A model generated the notes under the pieces. The model was not told the origin of the DNA, ran no database searches, and saw nothing but the letters and a program-made list of their open reading frames with translations. Position numbers and translations under genes: made by a program. A stretch of 63,723 nt of DNA from NCBI GenBank assembly GCA_003605035.1, contig QZKJ01000053.1:163507-227229 (forward strand), in the 5' to 3' direction. Below, piece after piece: positions 26,348 to 34,049 of the stretch; position 1 is the first letter of the stretch; each line of letters opens with the position of its first letter. The DNA comes from Desulfurivibrio sp. (GTDB lineage Bacteria; Desulfobacterota; Desulfobulbia; Desulfobulbales; SURF-16).

Positions 26348-27390
26348 TGGACGCCATGGGAATTTTTGATATGGTGCTGGCCCTTGCCCTGCCGTGGCTG
26401 GGCTGGCGTCTGCTGGCCAGCCCGGATCTGTTCCGGGCCATGGTGCTGTTCATCTCGCTCGGGCTGCTGATGGCGCTGACCTGGGTGCGGCTGCAGGCCC
26501 CTGATGTGGCCCTGGCCGAGGCGGCCATCGGCGCAGGGCTCACCGGCGCCCTTTTTCTGTCGGCCCTGCGCCGGCTGGAGCGGCTGAGTGAAGCCGAGCG
26601 GCGGCTTGCCTTTGCCGGCAAACGGGAGGAGGAAGACGAGATCCCGCCGGAAAGGCACAGACGGGCCAAACCCGTTGCCTATGGCCTGGCCCTGCTGCTG
26701 CTGGCTGTTTTTGTCCTGCTGCTGGCCTGGTCGCTGGCGCAGACCCCGGCAGGAGGCGGACTGGGGCCGGCAGTGGGGGAGCAGCTGGGACAGAGCGGGG
26801 TGCGGAGCGAGGTGACCGCGGTGCTGCTTAATTTCCGCGGTTACGATACCCTGCTGGAGGTGATGGTCCTCTTTCTTGCCGCCCTGGGGGTCTGGTCCCT
26901 GACCAGGGTCCGGCTGCCGCTGCAGGATGAGGAGCCCGGCCCGGTGCTGGCCACCCTGGTGCGGTTGCTGGCGCCCCTGATGATCATGGTGGCCGGCTAT
27001 CTGGTCTGGATCGGCGGCAGCAGGGCCGGGGGCGCCTTCCAGGGCGGTGCCGTGCTGGCTGCGGCCGGGGTGCTGCTGCTGCTGGCCAATGTGACGGTGG
27101 TGCGACAAATCCCCGCGGCCCTGCTGCGCTGGGGGCTGGCGCTCGGTCCGTTGCTCTTTCTGCTGACCGCTGTGGTCTGCGTGGCGGCGGGCGGCAACCT
27201 GCTCGAGTATCCGCCGCAGCGCGCCGGGGCCTGGATTCTGCTCATCGAATCGGCCAGCGCCGTCTCCATCGGCGTGACCCTGGCGGCTCTCTATGCCGGA
27301 GGCCGGCCCCCGGAGCCGCCGGCGCAGGACAGGGGGGGTGAACAAGGACCCGGCCGCGACGCTGATGCTGATGCAGGAGGGCGCCAGTGA
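26344..27390 (+). CDS. Fused MrpA C-terminal domain and MrpB subunit
   Basis: A 348-residue membrane protein. The first part (about 1-110) is a DUF4040/MbhE-like region, which in canonical operons is the C-terminal end of MrpA (LFISLGLLMALTWVRLQAPDVALAEAAIGAGLTGALFLSAL). The middle resembles the MbhF-like region (VTAVLLNFRGYDTLLEVMVLF), and the end is MrpB-like (GSRAGGAFQGGAVLAAAGVL). So the antiporter MrpA is split: its NuoL-like part must be one of the three D-like subunits. Overlaps the MrpG stop (ATGATG). Confidence 0.85.
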   Translation: MMDAMGIFDMVLALALPWLGWRLLASPDLFRAMVLFISLGLLMALTWVRLQAPDVALAEAAIGAGLTGALFLSALRRLERLSEAERRLAFAGKREEEDEIPPERHRRAKPVAYGLALLLLAVFVLLLAWSLAQTPAGGGLGPAVGEQLGQSGVRSEVTAVLLNFRGYDTLLEVMVLFLAALGVWSLTRVRLPLQDEEPGPVLATLVRLLAPLMIMVAGYLVWIGGSRAGGAFQGGAVLAAAGVLLLLANVTVVRQIPAALLRWGLALGPLLFLLTAVVCVAAGGNLLEYPPQRAGAWILLIESASAVSIGVTLAALYAGGRPPEPPAQDRGGEQGPGRDADADAGGRQ

Positions 27391-27719
27391 ACACCCTCCT
27401 GTTCTATGATTTTTCCGGGCTGGCGCTGCTTGCCATCGGGCTGCACGGCCTGATCCGTTCCTCCCATCCGCTGCGCAAGATTCTCGCGGCAAATCTGATG
27501 ACGAGCGGCGTTTTCCTGATCATGATCAGCGGGGCCCGCGGCACGGGCCAGACGATGATCGATCCGGTACCCCATGCCATGGTGCTGACCGGCATCGTGG
27601 TCTCGGTCAGCACCACGGCCGTGGCCCTGGTGCTGGTTTGTCTGGTGCAGGAGACCACCAACCGGGCCCTGCTGTGGCAGAAAAGAAAAAGAGAGAAGTG
27701 GGGGCGGACGGATGGCTGA
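27387..27719 (+). CDS. mrpC: Na+/H+ antiporter subunit C (NuoK-like)
   Basis: A 110-residue, three-span NuoK-like subunit: a SSHPLRKILAANLMTSGVFLIMIS membrane run and DPVPHAMVLTGIVVSVSTTAVAL, with the Asp-Pro and Thr pattern of MrpC. The GTG start overlaps the stop of the previous gene; GGAGG is close upstream. It completes the channel core of the Mrp complex. Confidence 0.88.
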   Translation: MNTLLFYDFSGLALLAIGLHGLIRSSHPLRKILAANLMTSGVFLIMISGARGTGQTMIDPVPHAMVLTGIVVSVSTTAVALVLVCLVQETTNRALLWQKRKREKWGRTDG

Positions 27720-29217
27720 TGCCGCGTTCTGGGCCATATGTCTGGTTGTGGCGCCGCTTTTTTTCGCCATCAGCAGTTTTGTCAGAGGCGGCCTGGCGCA
27801 CGTTTTCGGCCCCCTGGCCGCCTGGCTCAATGCCCTGGCCGTGCTGGGCCTGACCGTCTCCTTTGCCCGTTCCGGTCCGCTGCGCTACGCCATCGGCGGC
27901 TGGCAGCTGCCGCTGGGCATTAATTTCCGGATCGACGGGCTCTGCGTGCTGATGCTGGCCATGACCGCCGTGACCGGGCTGGCGGTCAGCATGTATGCCC
28001 TGGGCTATTTTTCCCTGCGCATCGGCTCGGCCAGGCAGATGAGCCGGCATGAACAGCAGCGGCTCTTTTTCTGGCCCCTGTGGCTGCTGCTGTGGGCCGG
28101 CCTGAACGGACTGTACCTCTCCAGTGATCTGTTCAACATCTACGTGACCCTGGAGATCACCGGACTTGCCGCCGTGTCGCTCACCGCGCTGTCGGGCAAG
28201 CCGGCGGCCCGGCTGGCGGCCCTGCGTTATCTGCTGGTCAGTCTGCTCGGTTCCTGCAGTTACCTCCTGGGCGTGGCCCTGCTCTATCGCTGCTACGGCA
28301 TCCTGGATATGGCGGCCCTGAGCCGTCTGGTCAGCCCCGGTCCACTGCTGTGGTGTGGTCTGGCCCTGTTGACCGCCGGCCTGCTGCTGAAAACGGCGCT
28401 GTTTCCCCTGCATTTCTGGCTGCCGCCGGCCCACGCCAATGCCCTGGCCCCGGTGAGCGCCATTCTCTCCGGGCTGGTGGTCAAGGCCTCGTTTTATCTC
28501 CTGCTGCGGCTGTGGGGCGAGGTCTTCGCCCAGGTGCTGCCGCCCGCGGCTTACGTTCTGCTCGGCGCGCTGGGCTGCGGCGCCGTGCTGTGGGGCGCGG
28601 CCCAGGCCCTGCTGCAGAAGAGACTGAAGATGCTGATCGCCTATTCCACCGTGGCGCAGCTGGGTTATCTGTTTATTGCCCTGCCGCTTATCCGGCTTGA
28701 TCCCGGCCCGGCGGCCCGGCAGGCGGTGGTTCTGCTCATCCTGTCCCATGCCTGCGCCAAATCAGCCATGTTCATGGCCGCCGGCTCCATCTTCCTCAAG
28801 GCCGGCCATGACCGGATCGCTGACCTGGCCGGCATCAAGGAGGTGCTGCCGGTCTCCTCCTTTGCCTTTGTGCTGGCCGGGGTCAGCCTGATGGGCTTTC
28901 CGCCCAGCGGCGGATTTGTCGGCAAATGGCTGCTGCTCGGCGTATCCCTGGCCGGCGGACAGTGGTGGTGGGGGATGATGCTGGTCACCGGCAGCCTGCT
29001 GGCCGCCGGCTATGTCTACCGGGTCGCCTCCCGTCTGCTGGTCTTCAAGGCGCCTTTTTTCTCCAGGCGCCAGGCCATCCCGCCGGTGATGGAGTGGTCC
29101 GCCGTGCTGCTGGCGGTGCTGGCCATGCTCCTCGGCCTGCTGGCCGGCTCTCCCCTGGAGCTGCTGGCGGCCGGCAACCAGGTTTTCTCGCCTGCCGGCC
29201 TGGAGGTGCTTCGGTGA
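27712..29217 (+). CDS. Proton/cation antiporter subunit, MrpD/NuoN-like (first)
   Basis: A 501-residue NuoL/M/N-family subunit with about 14 membrane segments. The conserved channel Lys/Glu region is present: LLLKTALFPLHFWLPPAHANA, IYVTLEITGLAA with a Glu, and KMLIAYSTVAQLGYLF. It overlaps the preceding gene by eight bases. It is one of three consecutive NuoL/M/N-like subunits; which one fills the MrpA role cannot be settled by eye. Confidence 0.88.
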   Translation: MADAAFWAICLVVAPLFFAISSFVRGGLAHVFGPLAAWLNALAVLGLTVSFARSGPLRYAIGGWQLPLGINFRIDGLCVLMLAMTAVTGLAVSMYALGYFSLRIGSARQMSRHEQQRLFFWPLWLLLWAGLNGLYLSSDLFNIYVTLEITGLAAVSLTALSGKPAARLAALRYLLVSLLGSCSYLLGVALLYRCYGILDMAALSRLVSPGPLLWCGLALLTAGLLLKTALFPLHFWLPPAHANALAPVSAILSGLVVKASFYLLLRLWGEVFAQVLPPAAYVLLGALGCGAVLWGAAQALLQKRLKMLIAYSTVAQLGYLFIALPLIRLDPGPAARQAVVLLILSHACAKSAMFMAAGSIFLKAGHDRIADLAGIKEVLPVSSFAFVLAGVSLMGFPPSGGFVGKWLLLGVSLAGGQWWWGMMLVTGSLLAAGYVYRVASRLLVFKAPFFSRRQAIPPVMEWSAVLLAVLAMLLGLLAGSPLELLAAGNQVFSPAGLEVLR

Positions 29218-30710
29218 ACTGGGGCGGTCTGCTGCTGGTCATGATTCTGCTCAGCTCCCTGGTGCCGGGACTGATCATCTTTGCCCTGCCGGAGAAAAGC
29301 AACCGGCCGCGCACCGTTCTCAACCTGGGCGGCGCCCTGTTCAAGCTGCTGCTCATCCTGCTGATGAATGTCGGCATCTACCAGGGCCGCCATTTTACCG
29401 TGCGCTGGCAGCTGTTGCCCGGCCTTGAACTGCTGCTCAATTCCGATCCCCTGGCCGCCCTGTTTTCCACCCTGTCCACCGTGCTGTGGCTGCTGACCAC
29501 CCTCTATGCCGTCGGCTACCTGGAGCAGTCGCCCAACAGGCGGCAGTTTTTCGGCTACTTCAGCATCTGCGTCACCGTTACCGTGGGCATCGCCCTGGCC
29601 GGCAATCTGCTCACTTTTCTGCTGTTTTACGAGCTGCTGACCCTGACCACCTATCCCCTGGTCACCCACCGTGGCACCAGGGAGGCCCTGGCCGCCGGCC
29701 GGGTTTACCTGGTCTACACCCTGTCCGGCGGGGCGGTGCTGCTGGTGGCCGTGGCCTGGCTGCAGGTTCTGGCCGGGCCGGTGGAGTTCGGCGGGCCGCC
29801 GGTGGCGGCATCGCTCGGCGCAGCGCATGAGGGGCAGCTCATGGCGCTTTTTTTCCTGTTCATCGCCGGCCTGGGGGTGAAGGCGGCCCTGGTGCCGCTG
29901 CACGGCTGGCTGCCCCGGGCCATGGTGGCCCCGGCCCCGGTCAGCGCCCTGCTCCACGCCGTGGCCGTGGTCAAGGCCGGCGTCTTCGGCATCGTCCGCC
30001 TGGTGCACGATGTGTACGGCACCCAGTTTGCCGCGGGTCTCAACCTGCTGGCGCCGCTCACCATCCTGGCTTCCCTGTCGATTATCTATGGCTCACTGTG
30101 CGCCCTGCGGGAGGATGATCTCAAAAAAAGGCTGGCCTATTCCACGGTCAGCCAGCTTTCCTATATCGTCCTGGGGGTCAGCGTGGCCGGGCCGCTGGCG
30201 GCCATCGGCGGGCTGGTCCACCTGGTCCATCAGGGGCTGATGAAGATCACCCTGTTTTTCTGCGCCGGCAATCTGGCGGAAACCCTGGGGGTGCATCGCA
30301 TCAGCGAAATGCGCGGCATTGCCCGCCGCATGCCGGTGACCATGGCGGCCTTCAGCGTCGGGGCACTGGGCATGATCGGCTTTCCCCCCATGGCCGGTTT
30401 TGTCAGCAAGTGGTATCTGGGCATGGGGGCGCTGGCTGCGGACCGGCTGTGGGTGGTGGCGGTGCTGGTGGTCAGCACCCTGCTCAATGCCGCCTATTTT
30501 CTGCCCATCCTGATCAAGGCCTGGTTCACGCCGCCGGATTGCTCCTGGAGCGAACAGGGAGGGAGAGGCCGGGTGGAAACCCGCTGGATGCTGCTGGCGC
30601 CGCCCCTGCTGACCGCCCTGCTGGTCATTGCCGTGGGGCTGTTGGCCAACGCCCAGATCAGTCCCCTGGCCTGGGTGAAACTGATCGTCGGCCTGGAGTA
30701 CGGGCCATGA
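29214..30710 (+). CDS. Proton/cation antiporter subunit, MrpD/NuoM-like (second)
   Basis: A 498-residue NuoL/M/N-family subunit. It starts with GTG overlapping the TGA of the previous gene, with GGAGG seven bases upstream. GLGVKAALVPLHGWLPRAM, LLFYELLTLTTYPLV and KKRLAYSTVSQLSYIVLG carry the typical channel residues. Its position in the tight overlap chain shows it belongs to the same complex. Confidence 0.88.
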   Translation: MNWGGLLLVMILLSSLVPGLIIFALPEKSNRPRTVLNLGGALFKLLLILLMNVGIYQGRHFTVRWQLLPGLELLLNSDPLAALFSTLSTVLWLLTTLYAVGYLEQSPNRRQFFGYFSICVTVTVGIALAGNLLTFLLFYELLTLTTYPLVTHRGTREALAAGRVYLVYTLSGGAVLLVAVAWLQVLAGPVEFGGPPVAASLGAAHEGQLMALFFLFIAGLGVKAALVPLHGWLPRAMVAPAPVSALLHAVAVVKAGVFGIVRLVHDVYGTQFAAGLNLLAPLTILASLSIIYGSLCALREDDLKKRLAYSTVSQLSYIVLGVSVAGPLAAIGGLVHLVHQGLMKITLFFCAGNLAETLGVHRISEMRGIARRMPVTMAAFSVGALGMIGFPPMAGFVSKWYLGMGALAADRLWVVAVLVVSTLLNAAYFLPILIKAWFTPPDCSWSEQGGRGRVETRWMLLAPPLLTALLVIAVGLLANAQISPLAWVKLIVGLEYGP

Positions 30711-32476
30711 CCGCCCAGCAGGTGCTTCCCGCCCTGCAGGTGCTGCTGCTCTCCCTGGGGCCTGGACTGCCCCTGGTCATTGCCCTGGCCCTGCTGCCGC
30801 CGTCCTGGCGGCGGCCGGCCTGCCGCCTGGCTCCCTGGGCTCCGCTGCCTGCCCTGCTGGCCTCGCTGCACGGGCCGTCGTCCATCGCCGTCGAGGTGCC
30901 CTGGTTTTTCATGGGCAGCCTGATCGGCCTGGACCATATTGGCCGGATCTTTCTCCTGTTCACCTCCCTGCTCTGGCTGCTGGCCGGCATCTTCGGCCGC
31001 CATTACCTGGCGGAGGATGACAGGCGCTATCGCTTCTGGGGCTACTTCCTCTTTACCATGAGCGGCAACTTCGGGCTCATCCTGTCCCAGGGCGTGCTGG
31101 GCTTTTATCTCTTTTTTTCCCTGATGAGTTTTGCCGCCTACGGGCTGATTGTCCATCACGGCACAGAGGAGGCGATGCGGGCCGGCCGCGTTTACCTGGT
31201 GCTGACCGTAATCGGCGAGGTGCTGCTCTTTGTCGCCATGCTGCTGATCAGCAGGGATGGCGGCGGGGCCCTCGCCTTTACCGCGCTGCAGACCAGCCGC
31301 GCCAGTAATCTGCTGATGCTGCTGCTTTTCCTCGGCTTCGGTATCAAGGCCGGCGCTCTGCCCCTGCATGGCTGGCTGCCCCTGGCCCATCCGGTGGCGC
31401 CGGCGCCGGCCAGCGCCGTGCTGAGCGGGGCCATGATCAAGGCCGGCCTGCTGGGCTGGCTGCGCTTCCTGCCCCCGGACCAGGTTGCCGCACCCTGCTG
31501 GGGCGGGTTTTTTCTGCTGGCCGGCTTTGCCGCCGCCCTCTACGGGGTGGCGGTCGGCCTGACCCAGGTCAAGGCCAAGACCGTGCTGGCCTATTCGAGC
31601 ATCAGTCAGATGGGCCTGATGACGGTCATTGTCGGCTGCGGTCTGCTGGCGCCGGAGCAGTGGCCCCGGGCCACCGTCGCGGTGTCGCTTTTCGCCGTGC
31701 ACCATGGCCTGGCCAAGGGAAGCCTCTTTCTCGGCGTCGGGCTGGCAAAGAAAACATGGAGTGGCGGCAAACCGCCGTGGTGGCTGCGGGCCGGACTGTG
31801 GCTGCCCGCCCTGGCCCTGGCCGGCCTGCCTCTGACCAGCGGAGCCATCGCCAAATACGGCATGAAGGAGACGATCGCCGCTGTCCCGGAGCCGTGGCGC
31901 GGCCTGGCCCATTTTCTCCTGCCCCTGTGCGGCCTGGCCACCATGCTGCTGCTCTGCCATGCCATCAGCCTGGTCCGGCCGGCCGCCGCCGGATCGCGGA
32001 AAAAACCGGAACCGGGGATGGCTTTCGCCTGGGTGGCAAATCTGCTTGCCGTGGCAGCGCTCCTCTGGCTGTGGCCCGGCCGACCGCTGCCGGCGGGCCA
32101 GGCCACTGCCCCTGCCGCCCTGTGGAGCGGCTTGTGGCCGGCCGGGCTTGGCCTGCTTGTTGCCTTGGTGTTTAAGCGCCGGGGCAGGGGGAGGAGTCAG
32201 GAGAAGGCGTGGGTGCCGGCCGGTGATCTGCTCGTGGCGGTCCAATGGCTGGGGGATACGGTGAGACGGCATGCCTGGCATCGGTTGCGCGCGGAAAGCG
32301 GGCCGGGCGCAGGGCTTGCCGCTGGTCCGGGGCGTGAATGCTGGCTGGGCCGCAGCCAGGCCCGGCTTAAAAAGGGGGAAAAGGTTCTGCAGCGCTGGGC
32401 CGTGGTGGGCGCCATCTTTCTGGGGGTGATCATCTCCCTGGTCTGTCTCTTTAGCGGGGGGAGTTTCCGGCAATAA
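30707..32476 (+). CDS. Proton/cation antiporter subunit, NuoL-like with C-terminal extension (third)
   Basis: A 589-residue NuoL/M/N-family subunit: FGIKAGALPLHGWLPLAHP and VKAKTVLAYSSISQMGLM. It is longer than the other two; after the core it has a charged loop (about residues 480-550) and a final membrane helix, as in subunits that carry a lateral helix. The ATG overlaps the TGA of the second subunit. It ends the operon. It may substitute for the NuoL part of MrpA. Confidence 0.87.
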   Translation: MTAQQVLPALQVLLLSLGPGLPLVIALALLPPSWRRPACRLAPWAPLPALLASLHGPSSIAVEVPWFFMGSLIGLDHIGRIFLLFTSLLWLLAGIFGRHYLAEDDRRYRFWGYFLFTMSGNFGLILSQGVLGFYLFFSLMSFAAYGLIVHHGTEEAMRAGRVYLVLTVIGEVLLFVAMLLISRDGGGALAFTALQTSRASNLLMLLLFLGFGIKAGALPLHGWLPLAHPVAPAPASAVLSGAMIKAGLLGWLRFLPPDQVAAPCWGGFFLLAGFAAALYGVAVGLTQVKAKTVLAYSSISQMGLMTVIVGCGLLAPEQWPRATVAVSLFAVHHGLAKGSLFLGVGLAKKTWSGGKPPWWLRAGLWLPALALAGLPLTSGAIAKYGMKETIAAVPEPWRGLAHFLLPLCGLATMLLLCHAISLVRPAAAGSRKKPEPGMAFAWVANLLAVAALLWLWPGRPLPAGQATAPAALWSGLWPAGLGLLVALVFKRRGRGRSQEKAWVPAGDLLVAVQWLGDTVRRHAWHRLRAESGPGAGLAAGPGRECWLGRSQARLKKGEKVLQRWAVVGAIFLGVIISLVCLFSGGSFRQ

Positions 32477-32584
32477 AGCCCGGCTGCTGCCAGGCGGCGG
32501 ACGAGATGTTCGCCGCCAACATGCCGCCCGGCCTTCCGGCCTCAGGGACTCGGAAATTACTCATATCCCTGGATCGCGCCCGGC

Positions 32585-32620
32585 GGGATGCGTGATGGTA
32601 AATTAAATTGGTATTTTCCC
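32585..32620. repeat. Dispersed short repeat, copy 1
   Basis: Shares GGGATGCG, then ATGGTAAATT...GGTATT and CCC with the sequence at 56693-56731, with small insertions. Both copies lie in gaps between genes, so this is a small dispersed element. Origin unknown. Confidence 0.5.
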
Positions 32621-32647
32621 CTCAGGGAGCGAAACAGGCAGGGCCGC

Positions 32648-33259
32648 TCAGCTGACGTCCTCAGCCGGTTCCGCCCCCTGCTCCTCATTGATCGGCAGCG
32701 GCTGGCCGTCCTCGTCTTCCTCTGCGGGGATATATTCCTGGTCAGGCTCCTGTGGCAGGTTCTGGTCATCCTCCGGTTCCGGGACATACTCTTCGCTCTG
32801 CCCCTGGGGCAGGTTCTGGTCATCGCCCGGCTCCGGCACATACTCTTCTTCCGGCTCCTGGGGCAGGTACTGCTCACCCCCGGGTTCCGGGACATACTCT
32901 TCGCCTGGCTCCTGTGGCAGGTTCTGGTCATCTTCCGCTTCCGGGACATACTCTTCGCCTGGCCCCTGAGGCAGGTTCTGGTCGTCTTCCGCTTCCGGGA
33001 CATACTCTTCACCCGGCCCCTGTGGCAGGTTCTGGTCACCCTCCGTTTCCGGGGCATACTCTTCGCCTGGTCCCTGGGGTTCTTCCGCTTCCTCCCGGAG
33101 CTGTTCCTCCAGCTGACTGCCGGGGAGTTCGACCGCTTCCGCCTCAGGTTCAGCCTCGGCAAGCTGGGCCAGCGCAAAGGCAGGAGAAAATTGTGTCCGC
33201 GGATAAAAGCAGATGGTTGCGATCAACAGGATAAAGGCTACGGTGATTTTCTCTTTCAT
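32648..33259 (-). CDS. Secreted acidic protein with 18-residue tandem repeats
   Basis: A 203-residue protein with a signal peptide (about residues 1-30). Residues about 65-185 contain seven tandem repeats of about 18 residues (54 bases) of the form G-P-G-E-E-Y-(V)-P-E-x-E-D-D-Q-N-L-P-Q. The whole is extremely acidic, with no cysteine. It is probably periplasmic or extracellular and intrinsically disordered; it may bind cations or act as a spacer. The ATG at 33259 has GAGG six bases upstream. Not recognised as a named family; repeat number may vary between strains. Confidence 0.65.
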   Translation of the reverse strand: MKEKITVAFILLIATICFYPRTQFSPAFALAQLAEAEPEAEAVELPGSQLEEQLREEAEEPQGPGEEYAPETEGDQNLPQGPGEEYVPEAEDDQNLPQGPGEEYVPEAEDDQNLPQEPGEEYVPEPGGEQYLPQEPEEEYVPEPGDDQNLPQGQSEEYVPEPEDDQNLPQEPDQEYIPAEEDEDGQPLPINEEQGAEPAEDVS

Positions 33260-33654
33260 GGGCATCCTCGCTGCGGAAATAGGGTAGAGCGCCTGTTCAT
33301 TTTGCGAATAATTATGTAATTATCCAGCTTGCGACGAAAAACGTTCGATCGCCCCGGTGTTGTAACTGTTCAGTAGTGCCGCAGATGCGCCGGTAAGCGC
33401 AGACACCGAGAGGGGCCTGGCCGCTATACATGGGGTATGCGGCCAGGCCGAGGACAAAGCAGATGCGGTGCTGCTGGATTGTTACCAAATTATAATCTTT
33501 ATGTTTTGCATGCACCATGCAAATCTTTTATAATCTCCGGGTCATTGGGGTCGGAGCCGGGTGAAAACCAACAGCAGGAAGTTGTCGGCTGTCTGCGCGC
33601 TTCTGCCGCGGATATTGCAGTTCTGTGCAGAAAATAGTCATCAAAGGAGCCGAG
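33260..33654. other. Intergenic region with palindromes
   Basis: About 395 bases with no credible gene. GGCCTGGCCGC (33414-33424) pairs exactly with GCGGCCAGGCC (33439-33449), and TTTGCATG (33505-33512) pairs with CATGCAAA (33516-33523) just before the CxxC gene. The latter could be an operator, the former the core of a structured leader or of a transcript end. Confidence 0.5.
33505..33523. promoter_or_regulatory. Palindromic candidate operator
   Basis: TTTGCATG-CAC-CATGCAAA, an exact 8-base inverted repeat with three-base centre, 131 bases before the CxxC gene start. TATAATCT occurs once on each side (33491-33498 and 33530-33537). Regulator unknown. Confidence 0.4.
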
Positions 33655-34026
33655 ATGGAGCAGATGCAGGAGCAGACCTTCAAGCAGTGCCCCAGCTGCC
33701 GGAGAACATGGGTTGATTATCTGGATTTCCTGGCAGACCCCTGCCTGCAGCTCATCGGCTATCAGGCGCTTTTCGAAAAGCTCAGTGACGGCCTGTTTCT
33801 TTTCAACCATTCCTGCGGCACCACCCTGTCCATCGCCGTGCAGGCCCTGCAGCATCTCCATGACGGCCCGGTTTTCCCCGAAAGGGTCATCGGCAGTGAA
33901 AACTGCCCCGGCCTCTGTCTCCTCAAACATGAAACCGGCCCGTGTCCGGCGGCATGCGAAGGCGCCCATGTGCGGTCCATCATGCAGATCATCAAGCAAT
34001 GGCGCAAAGCGGCAAGCCCCTGCTGA
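33655..34026 (+). CDS. CxxC small protein, paralogue of the gene at 16647
   Basis: A 123-residue protein opening with CPSCRRTWVDYLDFLADP, then GYQALFEKLSDGLFLFNHSCGTTL and a C-terminal cysteine group (C-P-G-L-C, C-P-A-A-C) ending in IMQIIKQW. The pattern matches the protein at 16647-16991 throughout. AAGGAG is nine bases before the ATG. Probable metal-binding protein of unknown function; two copies in one window suggest an expanded lineage-specific family. Confidence 0.72.
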   Translation: MEQMQEQTFKQCPSCRRTWVDYLDFLADPCLQLIGYQALFEKLSDGLFLFNHSCGTTLSIAVQALQHLHDGPVFPERVIGSENCPGLCLLKHETGPCPAACEGAHVRSIMQIIKQWRKAASPC

Positions 34027-34049
34027 AGGGGGGCCGGGCGTCAGGCGCG

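Noticed and set aside
32588..33319. 243-codon rightward frame over the repeat protein
   Set aside because: Antisense of 54-base repeats; no ribosome-binding site; the other strand encodes a signal peptide.
33312..33518. 68-codon leftward frame
   Set aside because: No site, covers a perfect hairpin, no recognisable protein features.
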